Positions 1 to 7,787 of a DNA stretch of 27,685 nucleotides are shown here, piece by piece. The notes beneath the pieces were generated by a model. The model was not told the origin of the DNA and made no database searches. It saw only the letters and a program-made list of their open reading frames with translations. A program made the position numbers and the translations under genes. Within the stretch, counting starts at the first letter, position 1. Every line of letters begins with the position of its first letter. The DNA is from Coemansia sp. RSA 1804 (taxonomy: Eukaryota > Kickxellomycota > Kickxellomycetes > Kickxellales > Kickxellaceae): NCBI GenBank assembly GCA_027578815.1, contig JANBTH010000194.1:1-27685 (forward strand), written 5' to 3'.

Positions 1-803
1 TTGCTTCTGGCCTTCACCTCGGGCGGTGGCATGCCATCGTCCTCCTCTTCCTCCTTCTTGGGAGCTGCCTTCTTCTCTGCCTTGGGCTTGGCCTGGGCCT
101 GGGGCTTGTCGGCCTTCTTCTTCTCCTTCTTGCTCGCATCAACAGCGCGCTGGATGCGAGTGGTGCACAGCTCAATGTCGCCAACAACCGCCTTGAACGC
201 CGACTGTCCAGTGATGGTCTTGAAGAAGCGGGTGATGTTGCGGTAGGTCTTGCGGTCCTCGGCAGTCAGATAGAACTTATACATCATAATCAGATCGCAA
301 GCAACAATAATGTCGGCAATCGTCAGACGCTCGCCAACAAGGAAGGTCTTGTCAGCAAGAATAGTGTTGAAGGCATCGAGGAAGCGGAAAACATCTTTCT
401 CAGCGGCCAGGAAGGCAGGCTGGATGTACGGGGCATAGCCAAGCAGTGGGACTAAAACGCCAATAGCAGCGGGAGAGAAATCGGCCTCAAAGAACAGAAT
501 GTACTGAAGGATCTCAGCAGTCTCCTCAGCGGTCTTGCCCAGAATAGAGGAGTTGCTGTCGCCCTTGGATGCAACGTAGTAGGCAATGGCGTTGGAGTCA
601 AACAGCGCGAGGCCATCGGCGCCTTCGAAAGTGGGCGACTTTCCAATCGGGAACTTGGCCAGATACTCGGGGGTCTTGTTGTCGACGTTAGGCTTAAAAT
701 CAGGGGTGGTGTTGACCTCAGCGCCAACTATCTTGGCAACAATGCGGGTCTTGTAGTTGCGGAAGTTAACGAGCGGGCCGTTGATTGTACCGAGAGGAGC
801 CAT
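1..803 (-). CDS. Elongation factor 1B gamma (eEF1B-gamma), 5' part; 3' end outside window
   Basis: The minus strand is open from the ATG at 803 to the window edge (267 codons, no stop) and starts MAPLGTINGPLVNFRNYKTR. The first ~215 residues are the glutathione-S-transferase-like domain of eEF1B-gamma: a thioredoxin-fold half ending near FDSNAIAYYVASKG, then the helical half with FLVGERLTIADIIVACDL and YRNITRFFKTITGQ. A Lys/Ala/Pro-rich linker with acidic EEEEDD follows, typical of the family. The C-terminal EF1G domain must lie beyond position 1. eEF1B-gamma anchors the nucleotide-exchange complex that recharges eEF1A during translation elongation. Codon use is GC-rich and biased, as expected of a highly expressed gene. 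The upstream neighbour at 1303-2544 is a diverged copy of the same gene. A 5'-UTR intron (about 903-845, AAG|GTTTGT to ATTAG) is possible but unproven. Confidence 0.95.
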   Translation of the reverse strand, partial: MAPLGTINGPLVNFRNYKTRIVAKIVGAEVNTTPDFKPNVDNKTPEYLAKFPIGKSPTFEGADGLALFDSNAIAYYVASKGDSNSSILGKTAEETAEILQYILFFEADFSPAAIGVLVPLLGYAPYIQPAFLAAEKDVFRFLDAFNTILADKTFLVGERLTIADIIVACDLIMMYKFYLTAEDRKTYRNITRFFKTITGQSAFKAVVGDIELCTTRIQRAVDASKKEKKKADKPQAQAKPKAEKKAAPKKEEEEDDGMPPPEVKARS

Positions 804-1302
804 TGTTGAGCTGGTCGTTGTTCTTTTCAAACAATACTTTTTGCCTAATAGAGTAATAAAAAAGGTGAAAATTTTTTTGATAAAGTAAAAGTTGTCAACA
901 AACCTTGCCAGAGTCGAAAAGAAAATGTGGAAAATCACGGCTTGTCGTTGGGCACAAACCAGCCAATCGAAACAAGCGAGTCTGATTTGATCCGTCGGAA
1001 GCTCTTCAGCTTTCGATCAGAGCACATTTTGTGTGGCAGGGAGTTTTTTGTACTCATGTGTAGATATGTCAAACAATAAATTCCTCAAATAATTAAACAA
1101 TGTAGAAGCTTTCTGGTTCCAGTCTAAACCGTGAAGCAGCACCACTTGACAGGTTGTCCGTTACACTTTCATTTTTTAGCATATCAATACACATACCTTC
1201 AGAGAATATCTTTTAATGCATGCAGTCAAAACTGTCGTCATTACCTTTAAAATAAAATACTCTTGTCACTAACCCTAAAAAAAACTAAAAAAAAACAGAT
1301 TA
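804..1302. other. Spacer between the two eEF1B-gamma copies
   Basis: About 500 bases with no convincing coding sequence. The part next to 803 is the 5' UTR and promoter of the canonical gene. It holds the 11-base word atagagtaata at 848-858, which recurs upstream of the paralog. The part next to 1302 is the paralog's 3' UTR. No TATA box or RNA gene was recognised. Confidence 0.6.
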
Positions 1303-2544
1303 CTACTTGAAGACCTTGCCATCATAATACTCGCGTGGCAGCAAGCTGTTTTCTCCAGTTAGCACAGCTTCAATTTCCTCACAGACTCTTTTGTCAGAAG
1401 TGTCAACTCTAGTCCATTTGAACGAGTCAAAGTAGGATGAGTATTTGATTGCATCAGGGAGTTCTTCGCCAACTACTATAAAATAGCCCATGATCATGTT
1501 GTCATTGTCCTTGCCCATCACTATTAGTGTACCAAATGCATATTTGCGTGCACCCTCCATGCCATTAAAGGCCCCACCAATTAGATTGTTTGACATGAAC
1601 AGCATTTTCAGCTCATCATTGTATTTGTACTCAACCTTCCAGAAAGAGTAATCGTGGGGGTTGAGTTCTCTCCAGAGCCATGGTATTGCAACAGTGCGAA
1701 TGTCTTCATTGGAATAAATTGCTTTCCACTTGTATAAGCGCCCTATTAAAGCCTTTTGTAGACTATATTCATGACTAGTCTGTTTCTCAAATTCATAGTT
1801 TGATTCTGCATCAGAGCTTGATTCTGCATCGGAGCTTGAACAATATATTTCATTATCTCTATGTATATCCACCACTTTCTCAACACAAGGTTTAATGGGT
1901 ACAATACATAGTCTAATATCACCCACAACACTTTTAAATGCTGGCTGGCCTGTAATGGTTTTAAAGTAGCGAGTAACATTGCGGTAGCTATTGCGATCTG
2001 AAGGGGTCAGATAGTATACGAATGGTATGAGCAAATCACAAGCAACAACAATGTCAGCAATGGTTAGACGCTCGCCAACAAGAAATGTTTTGTTAAGAAG
2101 GATACCATTAAGTTTAACAAGTGAACGATTCATATTCTTTTTGGCTACTTTAAAGACAGATGAAATGTACTGTGAGGAGTCAAAAAGTGGCTCCATAACA
2201 TTAATAACGGCTGTAGCAAGGCTAGCTTCAGAAAATATAATGTACTCAAGAATTTCTGCAGTTTCTTCTGTAGTTTTTCCCAAAAGAGATAACTTAGCAT
2301 CTGAGTTGGAGGCAATATAGTATGCAATTGCACTAGATTCAGTTAATTGAAATCCATTAGCACTCTCGAAAAATGGTGTTTTTCCTCTTAAGAATATGCC
2401 CAAAGATTTAGGAGTCTTTTTTTCAATGGAGACATGTTGCTTAGAAGTAGTAGACAAATCTAATCCAAGATATTTAGCAACAATACAAGCTTTGTAGTTG
2501 CGAGGATTCAATGTAGGGCCCTTCAGTCTTCCAATGCTGGTCAT
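1303..2544 (-). CDS. Diverged tandem paralog of elongation factor 1B gamma
   Basis: This complete 413-residue ORF has the usual length of eEF1B-gamma. Residues 1-80 and 90-215 form the GST-like domain (LTESSAIAYYIAS, FLVGERLTIADIVVACDLL, YRNVTRYFKTITGQPAFKSVVGDI). About 265-413 is the EF1G C-terminal domain (RTVAIPWLW, WKVEYKYNDELKMLFMSNNLIGG, ending YYDGKVFK). It aligns along its length with the neighbour at 803-1, so it arose by tandem duplication. The Lys-rich linker of the canonical copy is missing. In its place is a short acidic Ser/Asp/Glu segment around residues 236-247, encoded by an 18-base tandem repeat. The gene is much more AT-rich than its sister and lacks its codon bias, suggesting low expression or relaxed constraint, yet the frame is fully open and both domains are intact. 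It may be a specialised subunit, a GST-type enzyme, or a copy on its way to decay. Confidence 0.9.
   Translation of the reverse strand: MTSIGRLKGPTLNPRNYKACIVAKYLGLDLSTTSKQHVSIEKKTPKSLGIFLRGKTPFFESANGFQLTESSAIAYYIASNSDAKLSLLGKTTEETAEILEYIIFSEASLATAVINVMEPLFDSSQYISSVFKVAKKNMNRSLVKLNGILLNKTFLVGERLTIADIVVACDLLIPFVYYLTPSDRNSYRNVTRYFKTITGQPAFKSVVGDIRLCIVPIKPCVEKVVDIHRDNEIYCSSSDAESSSDAESNYEFEKQTSHEYSLQKALIGRLYKWKAIYSNEDIRTVAIPWLWRELNPHDYSFWKVEYKYNDELKMLFMSNNLIGGAFNGMEGARKYAFGTLIVMGKDNDNMIMGYFIVVGEELPDAIKYSSYFDSFKWTRVDTSDKRVCEEIEAVLTGENSLLPREYYDGKVFK
1802..1837 (-). repeat. 18-base tandem duplication in the paralog linker
   Basis: Two adjacent 18-base units (gattctgcatcRgagctt) differ at one base. 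On the coding strand they give two copies of a Ser/Asp/Ala/Glu hexapeptide in the linker of the eEF1B-gamma paralog. The unit length keeps the reading frame. Confidence 0.85.
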
Positions 2545-3349
2545 TGCTGAGCTAGATTCCTTATTTGTATAAAAAAAAGAGTATATAGAGTAATATGTGA
2601 GAATTGGGAATACCTGCCAAAAAGAAAGAAAATGAATTAGACAAGGAAAGAATAATTTTCAAAATGAATGTGAATTCTGGCCCTTAGCATTTTATATTCT
2701 GGTTATATGGAAGACTTTAATATCTTTGTGTTTCAGAAGAAATTATACTTTATAAAGAAAGACAAATAGGCTGTTTTACTCATAGAATAGAGATCAGTAT
2801 TAGCTTTCGGAAAGCCTTATAGAAAAGAAAATCAATACATCGTGTACTCACACATAAGGAAAAATCAACTGATCAACCTTCATTAAAAATTGGCAAACAA
2901 CATTCTAATTGCAATTCAAATTAATATATATTGCAGAACCAACCCATGAACAAACAGCTAGAAAATAATATGTTAAAATTGGCAAATGAAAAAGTTGATG
3001 TATAGAAATATGTGAGATATCAGATGTGAAGCTAAGAAAGATCTGATAGCTTTTTTATTTTCTGAGAAGCATATAATTCTTTATAGGCGGCGCACTGTTC
3101 TGAAAACATGTAACACTATATCAGTCGTTGACATTGATGTTGATTCGGATAAAAGTCTGCCATGTATTGTTAATGTGCACTCGACCACCATATTTTCTGG
3201 CTTCTCATGTATTCTGATAACTAGTAATAAGGGCAACGTTACTTAATTATCATTGGTAACAAACTTAAATCACAATACCAAGCCTGAATAAAGCTCATGA
3301 CTGGTTTTGAAAAAAAAAACAAAAAAATAAAGATAATAAAGATAATAAA
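2545..3349. other. AT-rich intergenic region upstream of the eEF1B-gamma paralog
   Basis: About 800 very AT-rich bases without a plausible ORF. The end next to 2545 is the paralog's promoter and 5' UTR: the element atagagtaata at 2585-2595 matches the one upstream of the canonical gene at a similar distance from the ATG. A TGGCAG|GTATTC sequence near 2620 on the minus strand could be a 5'-UTR splice donor. Poly(A) tracts and a gataataaa repeat occur at 3309-3350. Confidence 0.5.
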
Positions 3350-3787
3350 ATAGGAGACCCAGAGCCGTCTACATCACACCCGCCAGGGAGAGTAGCAGAA
3401 GCTTCAGCAAACAGCTACACAGCGAGAAATACGCCAACGGTTGGACTTACCCAGAGAGACCGAAAAGCGGTGACCAGGGCTCTTCGAATGGATATGCGGC
3501 CGCACCAGAGGACAGCAAAGGACTCGATGAAGACGACGGTGCGAAAGTATACACATATGTCATACAGAAGAAGATTGGAGTATATACGAGAAAGATGGGT
3601 AGCGAGAAATGAGAATCAGCTAGAGAGAGAAGAGAGATCGAGAATCAAACCAGGACGACGGCGACGACTTATGAAGGAGGAGCATCCACAGGGGAGTAAC
3701 ATGGGCTACGGTATCCCAAAGTGGCCGAGAACAAGGCTTGGTGAGGCTGAGCAACGTATATGCTCGTTAGCAGTACCGCGAGTATAG
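3350..3787 (+). other. Purine-rich open stretch, possible gene or mobile-element relic
   Basis: One plus-strand frame stays open from about 3341 through the TAG at 3785-3787, some 145 codons. The first in-frame ATG is at 3488, giving a 99-residue, extremely basic Arg/Lys/Glu-rich product with no signal peptide and no recognised fold. The stretch is rich in AGA/GAG codons and stands out sharply from the AT-rich DNA on its left. It could be a small unrecognised gene, the 5' portion of a decayed retroelement gag region, or chance openness caused by purine bias. I saw no terminal repeats, target-site duplication, zinc knuckle or polymerase motif, so the mobile-element idea is only a suggestion. 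Confidence 0.25.
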
Positions 3788-3865
3788 ACGGGACGACAGG
3801 CTTCTTAGAATTTCTTGTCACGATTTAGTTCATATAGTTATGAGGTTGATGGGCGTAAAAACCCA

Positions 3866-3898
3866 AAACCCTTTAACCGGATTTCATTCTGAGGGTTT
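3866..3898. promoter_or_regulatory. Inverted pair of AAACCCT (telo-box-like) motifs
   Basis: AAACCCT at 3866-3872 and its reverse complement AGGGTTT at 3892-3898 lie face to face 19 bases apart, 110-140 bases before the Bmt6 start codon. In yeasts and some plants such half-telomeric motifs occur in promoters of ribosome-biogenesis genes. A role here is inferred from motif and neighbour only. Confidence 0.3.
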
Positions 3899-4008
3899 CC
3901 TTAAAAACATTTACTGTGCCCACGCGGGCGAATGAACTCTATACTTTACCAATAATCTCAATACTTCATTGCCTATTTTTTCAAAAAGACCTTGTTTCCG
4001 CCAAAAGT

Positions 4009-4869
4009 ATGCTCTGTGGGAAAAACGCATTGGGCGAAAATCACCAGCAAAGCATTCTTAACATACTACGTATAGCATGTTCAGATGCTCTGAAGCAGCC
4101 CGACTTTTCTGACAAGCTTAAGGAAATAAAGCGGCGGTTCTACGATCGCGACTTTGACGGCATATTCCTGGATCCGGCCAATCTTCCAGTGTATACGGCT
4201 CAGTATGTGCCACGCCGTGCGCTATGTTACTACGAGATATTCAGCACAGCCGAGCTGCAATCCATTTTGCGTGAATGTCCGCAAATATACTGCCTGGGCG
4301 CTGGATCGGGAAGTGAACTGGTTGGGATATCCGCCGCCAGCTGCATTGCTCTCAACGGCATAGACACAAAGGATTTAAAGGGTCCGGTTGTTATTCATTC
4401 TCAGGACTATACGGACTGGAGCTCGATACTCGATTTGCTCAGCAGTGCAGTTCGCTACAAATGGAAGCTCGATAACCAGCACATTGAGTACAGGTTCAGC
4501 ATGGGCAATCTACTGAATATGACAAGCGAGATTGAACAGCACATATCAAGCGCTGGCCTAGTCACAGCAATGTTTATTTTTAACGAGCTTTTTGCGGATA
4601 AGGCAAATGCGATGAAGTTCGTCAAGACGATGGTCAAATGCTTGCGTCCCGGGGCATGCTTTCTTCTTGTGGATTCTGCTGGTTCGTTTTCAAGCGTCAA
4701 GGTCGGTGGAAGGAATTACATGTCATACATGTTTTTTGATTCGCTTGGGCAGTTCTTTGAGCCGGTTCTATCTGACGACTCCCGGTGGTTCAGACACGCT
4801 CCAGGACTAGAGTACCCGCTGTCTATTGAAAACATGCGTTACTTTATCCGGCTGTACAGAAGAAAGTAA
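4009..4869 (+). CDS. BMT6: 25S rRNA (uridine-N3) methyltransferase, Bmt6-like
   Basis: The 286-residue product starts at the first ATG in the open frame; the frame is open further upstream, but only from a GTG at 3916. Residues 94-104 (YCLGAGSGSEL) form the glycine-rich SAM-binding motif I. A conserved run follows: IFNELFAD, LRPGACFLLVDSAGS and, at the C-terminus, ENMRYFIRLYRR. This matches the fungal Bmt6 family, which methylates N3 of a uridine in the large-subunit rRNA in the nucleolus. The length is slightly under that of yeast Bmt6. Dad3 follows on the same strand 285 bases on, and a polyadenylation signal AATAAA is at 4944-4949. The family assignment is firm; the exact rRNA position is inferred from yeast. 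Confidence 0.85.
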   Translation: MLCGKNALGENHQQSILNILRIACSDALKQPDFSDKLKEIKRRFYDRDFDGIFLDPANLPVYTAQYVPRRALCYYEIFSTAELQSILRECPQIYCLGAGSGSELVGISAASCIALNGIDTKDLKGPVVIHSQDYTDWSSILDLLSSAVRYKWKLDNQHIEYRFSMGNLLNMTSEIEQHISSAGLVTAMFIFNELFADKANAMKFVKTMVKCLRPGACFLLVDSAGSFSSVKVGGRNYMSYMFFDSLGQFFEPVLSDDSRWFRHAPGLEYPLSIENMRYFIRLYRRK

Positions 4870-5004
4870 CATGAGCTGATTCACAGGACACGATGCCAAT
4901 ATCACTGTGGGTGCCTATAGAATAGACTATGGATTTGTACTTTAATAAATTGTTTCTGCGGCCTTGCATTTTGCGCGGTAACCAAGGTTAGGCGCATTAT
5001 CAGT

Positions 5005-5029
5005 CACGTGCCAAGATGAAAAATATAAA
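5005..5029 (+). promoter_or_regulatory. CACGTG E-box and TATA box upstream of Dad3
   Basis: CACGTG at 5005-5010 is followed by TATAAA at 5024-5029, 126 bases before the Dad3 start. In yeast CACGTG is the binding word of bHLH factors such as Cbf1. The spacing suits a core promoter; function is inferred. Confidence 0.35.
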
Positions 5030-5154
5030 TGAAAACCCGCTTCAATTAGATTTTATTTGTTTTCTTTTTCTGCTAATTTTCGTTTTTAGTTTATTTACGT
5101 TTACCATTATTGTTTCTGCAATTTAAGAGCACATATAGTTTATCCAATCGACTC

Positions 5155-5451
5155 ATGGCGCAGTCCGGACAGCATTTGACCGACAGGGAGGCTGCACTGT
5201 TGACAGAGTATGAGCTTATTCGCAACGAGGTCAAAAAGATGGGTGGATTGATAGCCGACATAAACGCAGAGGAGCTGGATGAGCTGACACAGTCTATGCG
5301 GTCCGTTGAGCAAAAGCTGGCACTCGTGTACACTGTTTTCCGATCGTCGATTTACGCGCATCTGAGTCAGCAGGATGTTGCTAGTCAAACCAACGACGGC
5401 GCTTCTGTCTACAGCGAACAGTTCCAGACAAATTGTCCGCCATTTGACTGA
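5155..5451 (+). CDS. DAD3: DASH complex subunit Dad3
   Basis: This 98-residue protein is close in length to yeast Dad3 (94). The helical core fits the Dad3 pattern: LTDREAALLTEYELIRNEV, then an Asn-ended first helix (LIADIN), then ELTQSMRSVEQKLALVYTVF and RSSIYAHL, comparable to the [22 protein letters not shown] region of the yeast protein. The start was placed at the ATG at 5155; the frame is open to 5110 but without another ATG. The DASH/Dam1 complex forms rings on microtubules and couples kinetochores to depolymerising plus ends in mitosis. The gene is convergent with the oxysterol-binding protein gene at 5743. The last ~25 residues are polar and variable, as in the family. Confidence 0.8.
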   Translation: MAQSGQHLTDREAALLTEYELIRNEVKKMGGLIADINAEELDELTQSMRSVEQKLALVYTVFRSSIYAHLSQQDVASQTNDGASVYSEQFQTNCPPFD

Positions 5452-5742
5452 CTTTAGCGAAACCTCTCTATTCTTCTCCTTGAGTTGTATTTTATGCTTT
5501 TTTGGGGTTTCTTTGTTTTTCACTTTTTAACCACACACATGTCGAGGTGCTATGTAAACTACAAGAGGCCGGCTGGCAGCTATTTCGAGCTCTATTGACA
5601 CTGAAGCTAAAGAATGCTTAAAAGAGAAAGAAAAATGGATGAACAAAACAAATGCAAGTGCAGCCGACGAAAAGGTTAAAGAACGAAAAAGAAGAAGAAA
5701 ACATGAGAAGGGCAAAGAGCGTGTTGGACAGCACATTGTCAT

Positions 5743-7787
5743 TCAGACGACGCTGCTAGGAGCCGTGCTAAATGCATCTGACGGAGTCTGGGTCCCAGAA
5801 GCACTAGGCGTGGTACGGCTGCTGGGGGTCTTCATGTGTGGCGATGTCTTGAACACCCAGCTCCCTGTGCCTATGCTGTCCTTTGCAGGGTAAAGGTAGC
5901 TGTAGCATGTCTTGACGGCTTCGTCGTCATCAGCGTCTTCAACCCAAACGAACATGGATGGCTTCCACTCGACATTCGCCTCCGCACGCTCTTTCCGAAG
6001 TGCGCGCTGCTCCTCCTCAATAGCGGTTTTCTCCCTTGACGCAACATCGTAGTCACCGCTAGCCAGTGCCTCGGTAACCTTGTGCCACACACGGCGACTT
6101 TCAAGCGACGATTGTTCTTCGACAGGCTTGATGTTGATCTCGGCTGCTGGCTGTGCGCTAACATCAAAGAAAACCTCCTGCTCGCCAGTCTTAACGTTGG
6201 TGATGCGGGAGTCTGCAACCCACTTTCCTTTGATAGTGTATATGGCCTCCTGCGATGAGCCATTCGGCACGTAGGCGACGGCATCGTCCTTAAAGATCTT
6301 GCCGTCAAACTTGTGGTACTCGCCATAGAGCATGGGCTTTGTGTACCATTGGAACTCGGCAGTATAGCCCTTGGATGAGCGGATAAAAGTTGTGCTGCTC
6401 ATCTCCAAAAATGGCTTTCCAGAGAGAATGGAGCAAATGTTCAGATTCGGCAGCGTAAGACAGTAGATTTCGTCGGTTCCCTTCATGCGCAGAGTGACAC
6501 GGCCTTCTTGAACAACCTTCATTGATGTGCCCTTGAACTTTGACTTTTGAGAAAAGTGTCCGCTGCCGTAGATGCCAGCGTTGGCGTTTTCGAAAAAGAA
6601 GGCGCTGACTGGAGGATGGTGGGACACTTGCTCGCAAATGAACTTTGTCTGTCCAAACTCGGGGTCGTCCCAGGAAGCCAGAAACTGTTCGCCCAGAATC
6701 GGGTTGAACGGCTTCTTTTCGCCAGAGTTGGACTCGGCAACGCGCTTGTTGTAGCTTCCGTAAAGCGTCGATACGAACCAGCGTGCAACACGCCTCATGC
6801 GCTCTATCGTTGTCGTTCACATCAAGATCCGCAGAAATATGATTATTAATGATATATAAGTTAATGTGTGTGTGTCAGGTGCGGTTTTGGAGCAGCTTTG
6901 ATCCTCTCGGAAAAAGGGAGAAAGGTCCAGTCTGCCAGCAATGAGGGTCTGAAAGAAAAGCAGCAAACAATGAGAAAGAGGATTGGCTGGCTGTTCGGTG
7001 TTCTGTCTGTGCTACACCGGAAACTTTAGAACAAGAAATAATGTCTTGGCAGCAGCGGCAGCGGCAGCAAGTCCGAAAAGAAGGAACCCGGTGTGCGCAA
7101 GCAGGTCGCTTAAATAGTGGATTCATAATTAATTGTCCACGAAGCAACCCATGATGAACAAATGTGCCAGCAACATCGTTTTCGCTTGCATAAAGCGGTA
7201 ACAGCAGTAGCAACAACTAGAACAACAAGAGAGAGAAAAAGAAAGGAGGAAAAAGTAGACAAGAGTGCAGCTCAGGTACTAGAATTCCAGCACTTACCTT
7301 CGGGATCCTTGGCTTTTGTTATTTCAGCAAGAACATGAGGATAGTCGTTCCAGTGTGCGCTACAGAAGGGTTTATTTTTACGGAGGATATAGACATGGTT
7401 AGTGACAATATAGTTATAAAGTAGTGAGCGTGTGGGCAAAATGCTCAAATACGCAATTACACGCACATAGTCACTACAGCCAAGGAAGCGTAGCGCTACA
7501 CATATCTTTATCATTCGGCTCAAACACCGTGGTGAGCGGCAGACACCCAAAATATCAACTTACCCATACTCAAGCAGCGAGATCCCGTTAAGAAGAAACG
7601 AAGGGCATGTAAGCGCTGAAAGATCTCCGGTAAACGAGAGAATGCCCTTCAGGAACGACATGAAATCGCCCACATACGACGTTGGGACGATGTTTCCAGT
7701 GGGTTCGCTGGGAGGGGTGCCGTTGCCCTTGGGAGGCGTGGTCGAGTTTGACGCGGCAGAGTTGACGGATTTCGTGTCGCTCATCAT
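5743..7787 (-). CDS. Oxysterol-binding protein, Osh4/Kes1 type (three exons)
   Basis: Exons are 7787-7564, 7359-7298 and 6803-5743, joined by introns 7563-7360 (204 bases) and 7297-6804 (494 bases). Both have GTAAGT donors and TAG acceptors, and phases match across both joins (2, then 1). The spliced protein has 448 residues; yeast Kes1 has 434. It has no PH domain. The N-terminal lid region reads FMSFLKGILSFTGDLSAL, the second exon gives AHWNDYPHVLAEIT, and the third opens with RMRRVARWFVSTLYGS. The signature EQVSHHPP is at 153-160, and the KPVEEQ...LESR block that contacts the PI4P head group is present. Such proteins exchange sterol and PI4P between ER and Golgi/trans-Golgi membranes. The tail is Ser/Thr-rich. 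The start is the first of two adjacent ATGs. The intron 1 branch site CACTAACC is visible. Confidence 0.92.

Noticed and set aside
3916..4008. Upstream extension of the Bmt6-like protein from GTG
   Set aside because: Nuclear fungal genes rarely use GTG, and the extra residues do not resemble the family; the ATG at 4009 is preferred.
6875..7216. 113-codon minus-strand open frame between Osh4-like exons
   Set aside because: It lies entirely in the second intron defined by phase-matched splice sites.
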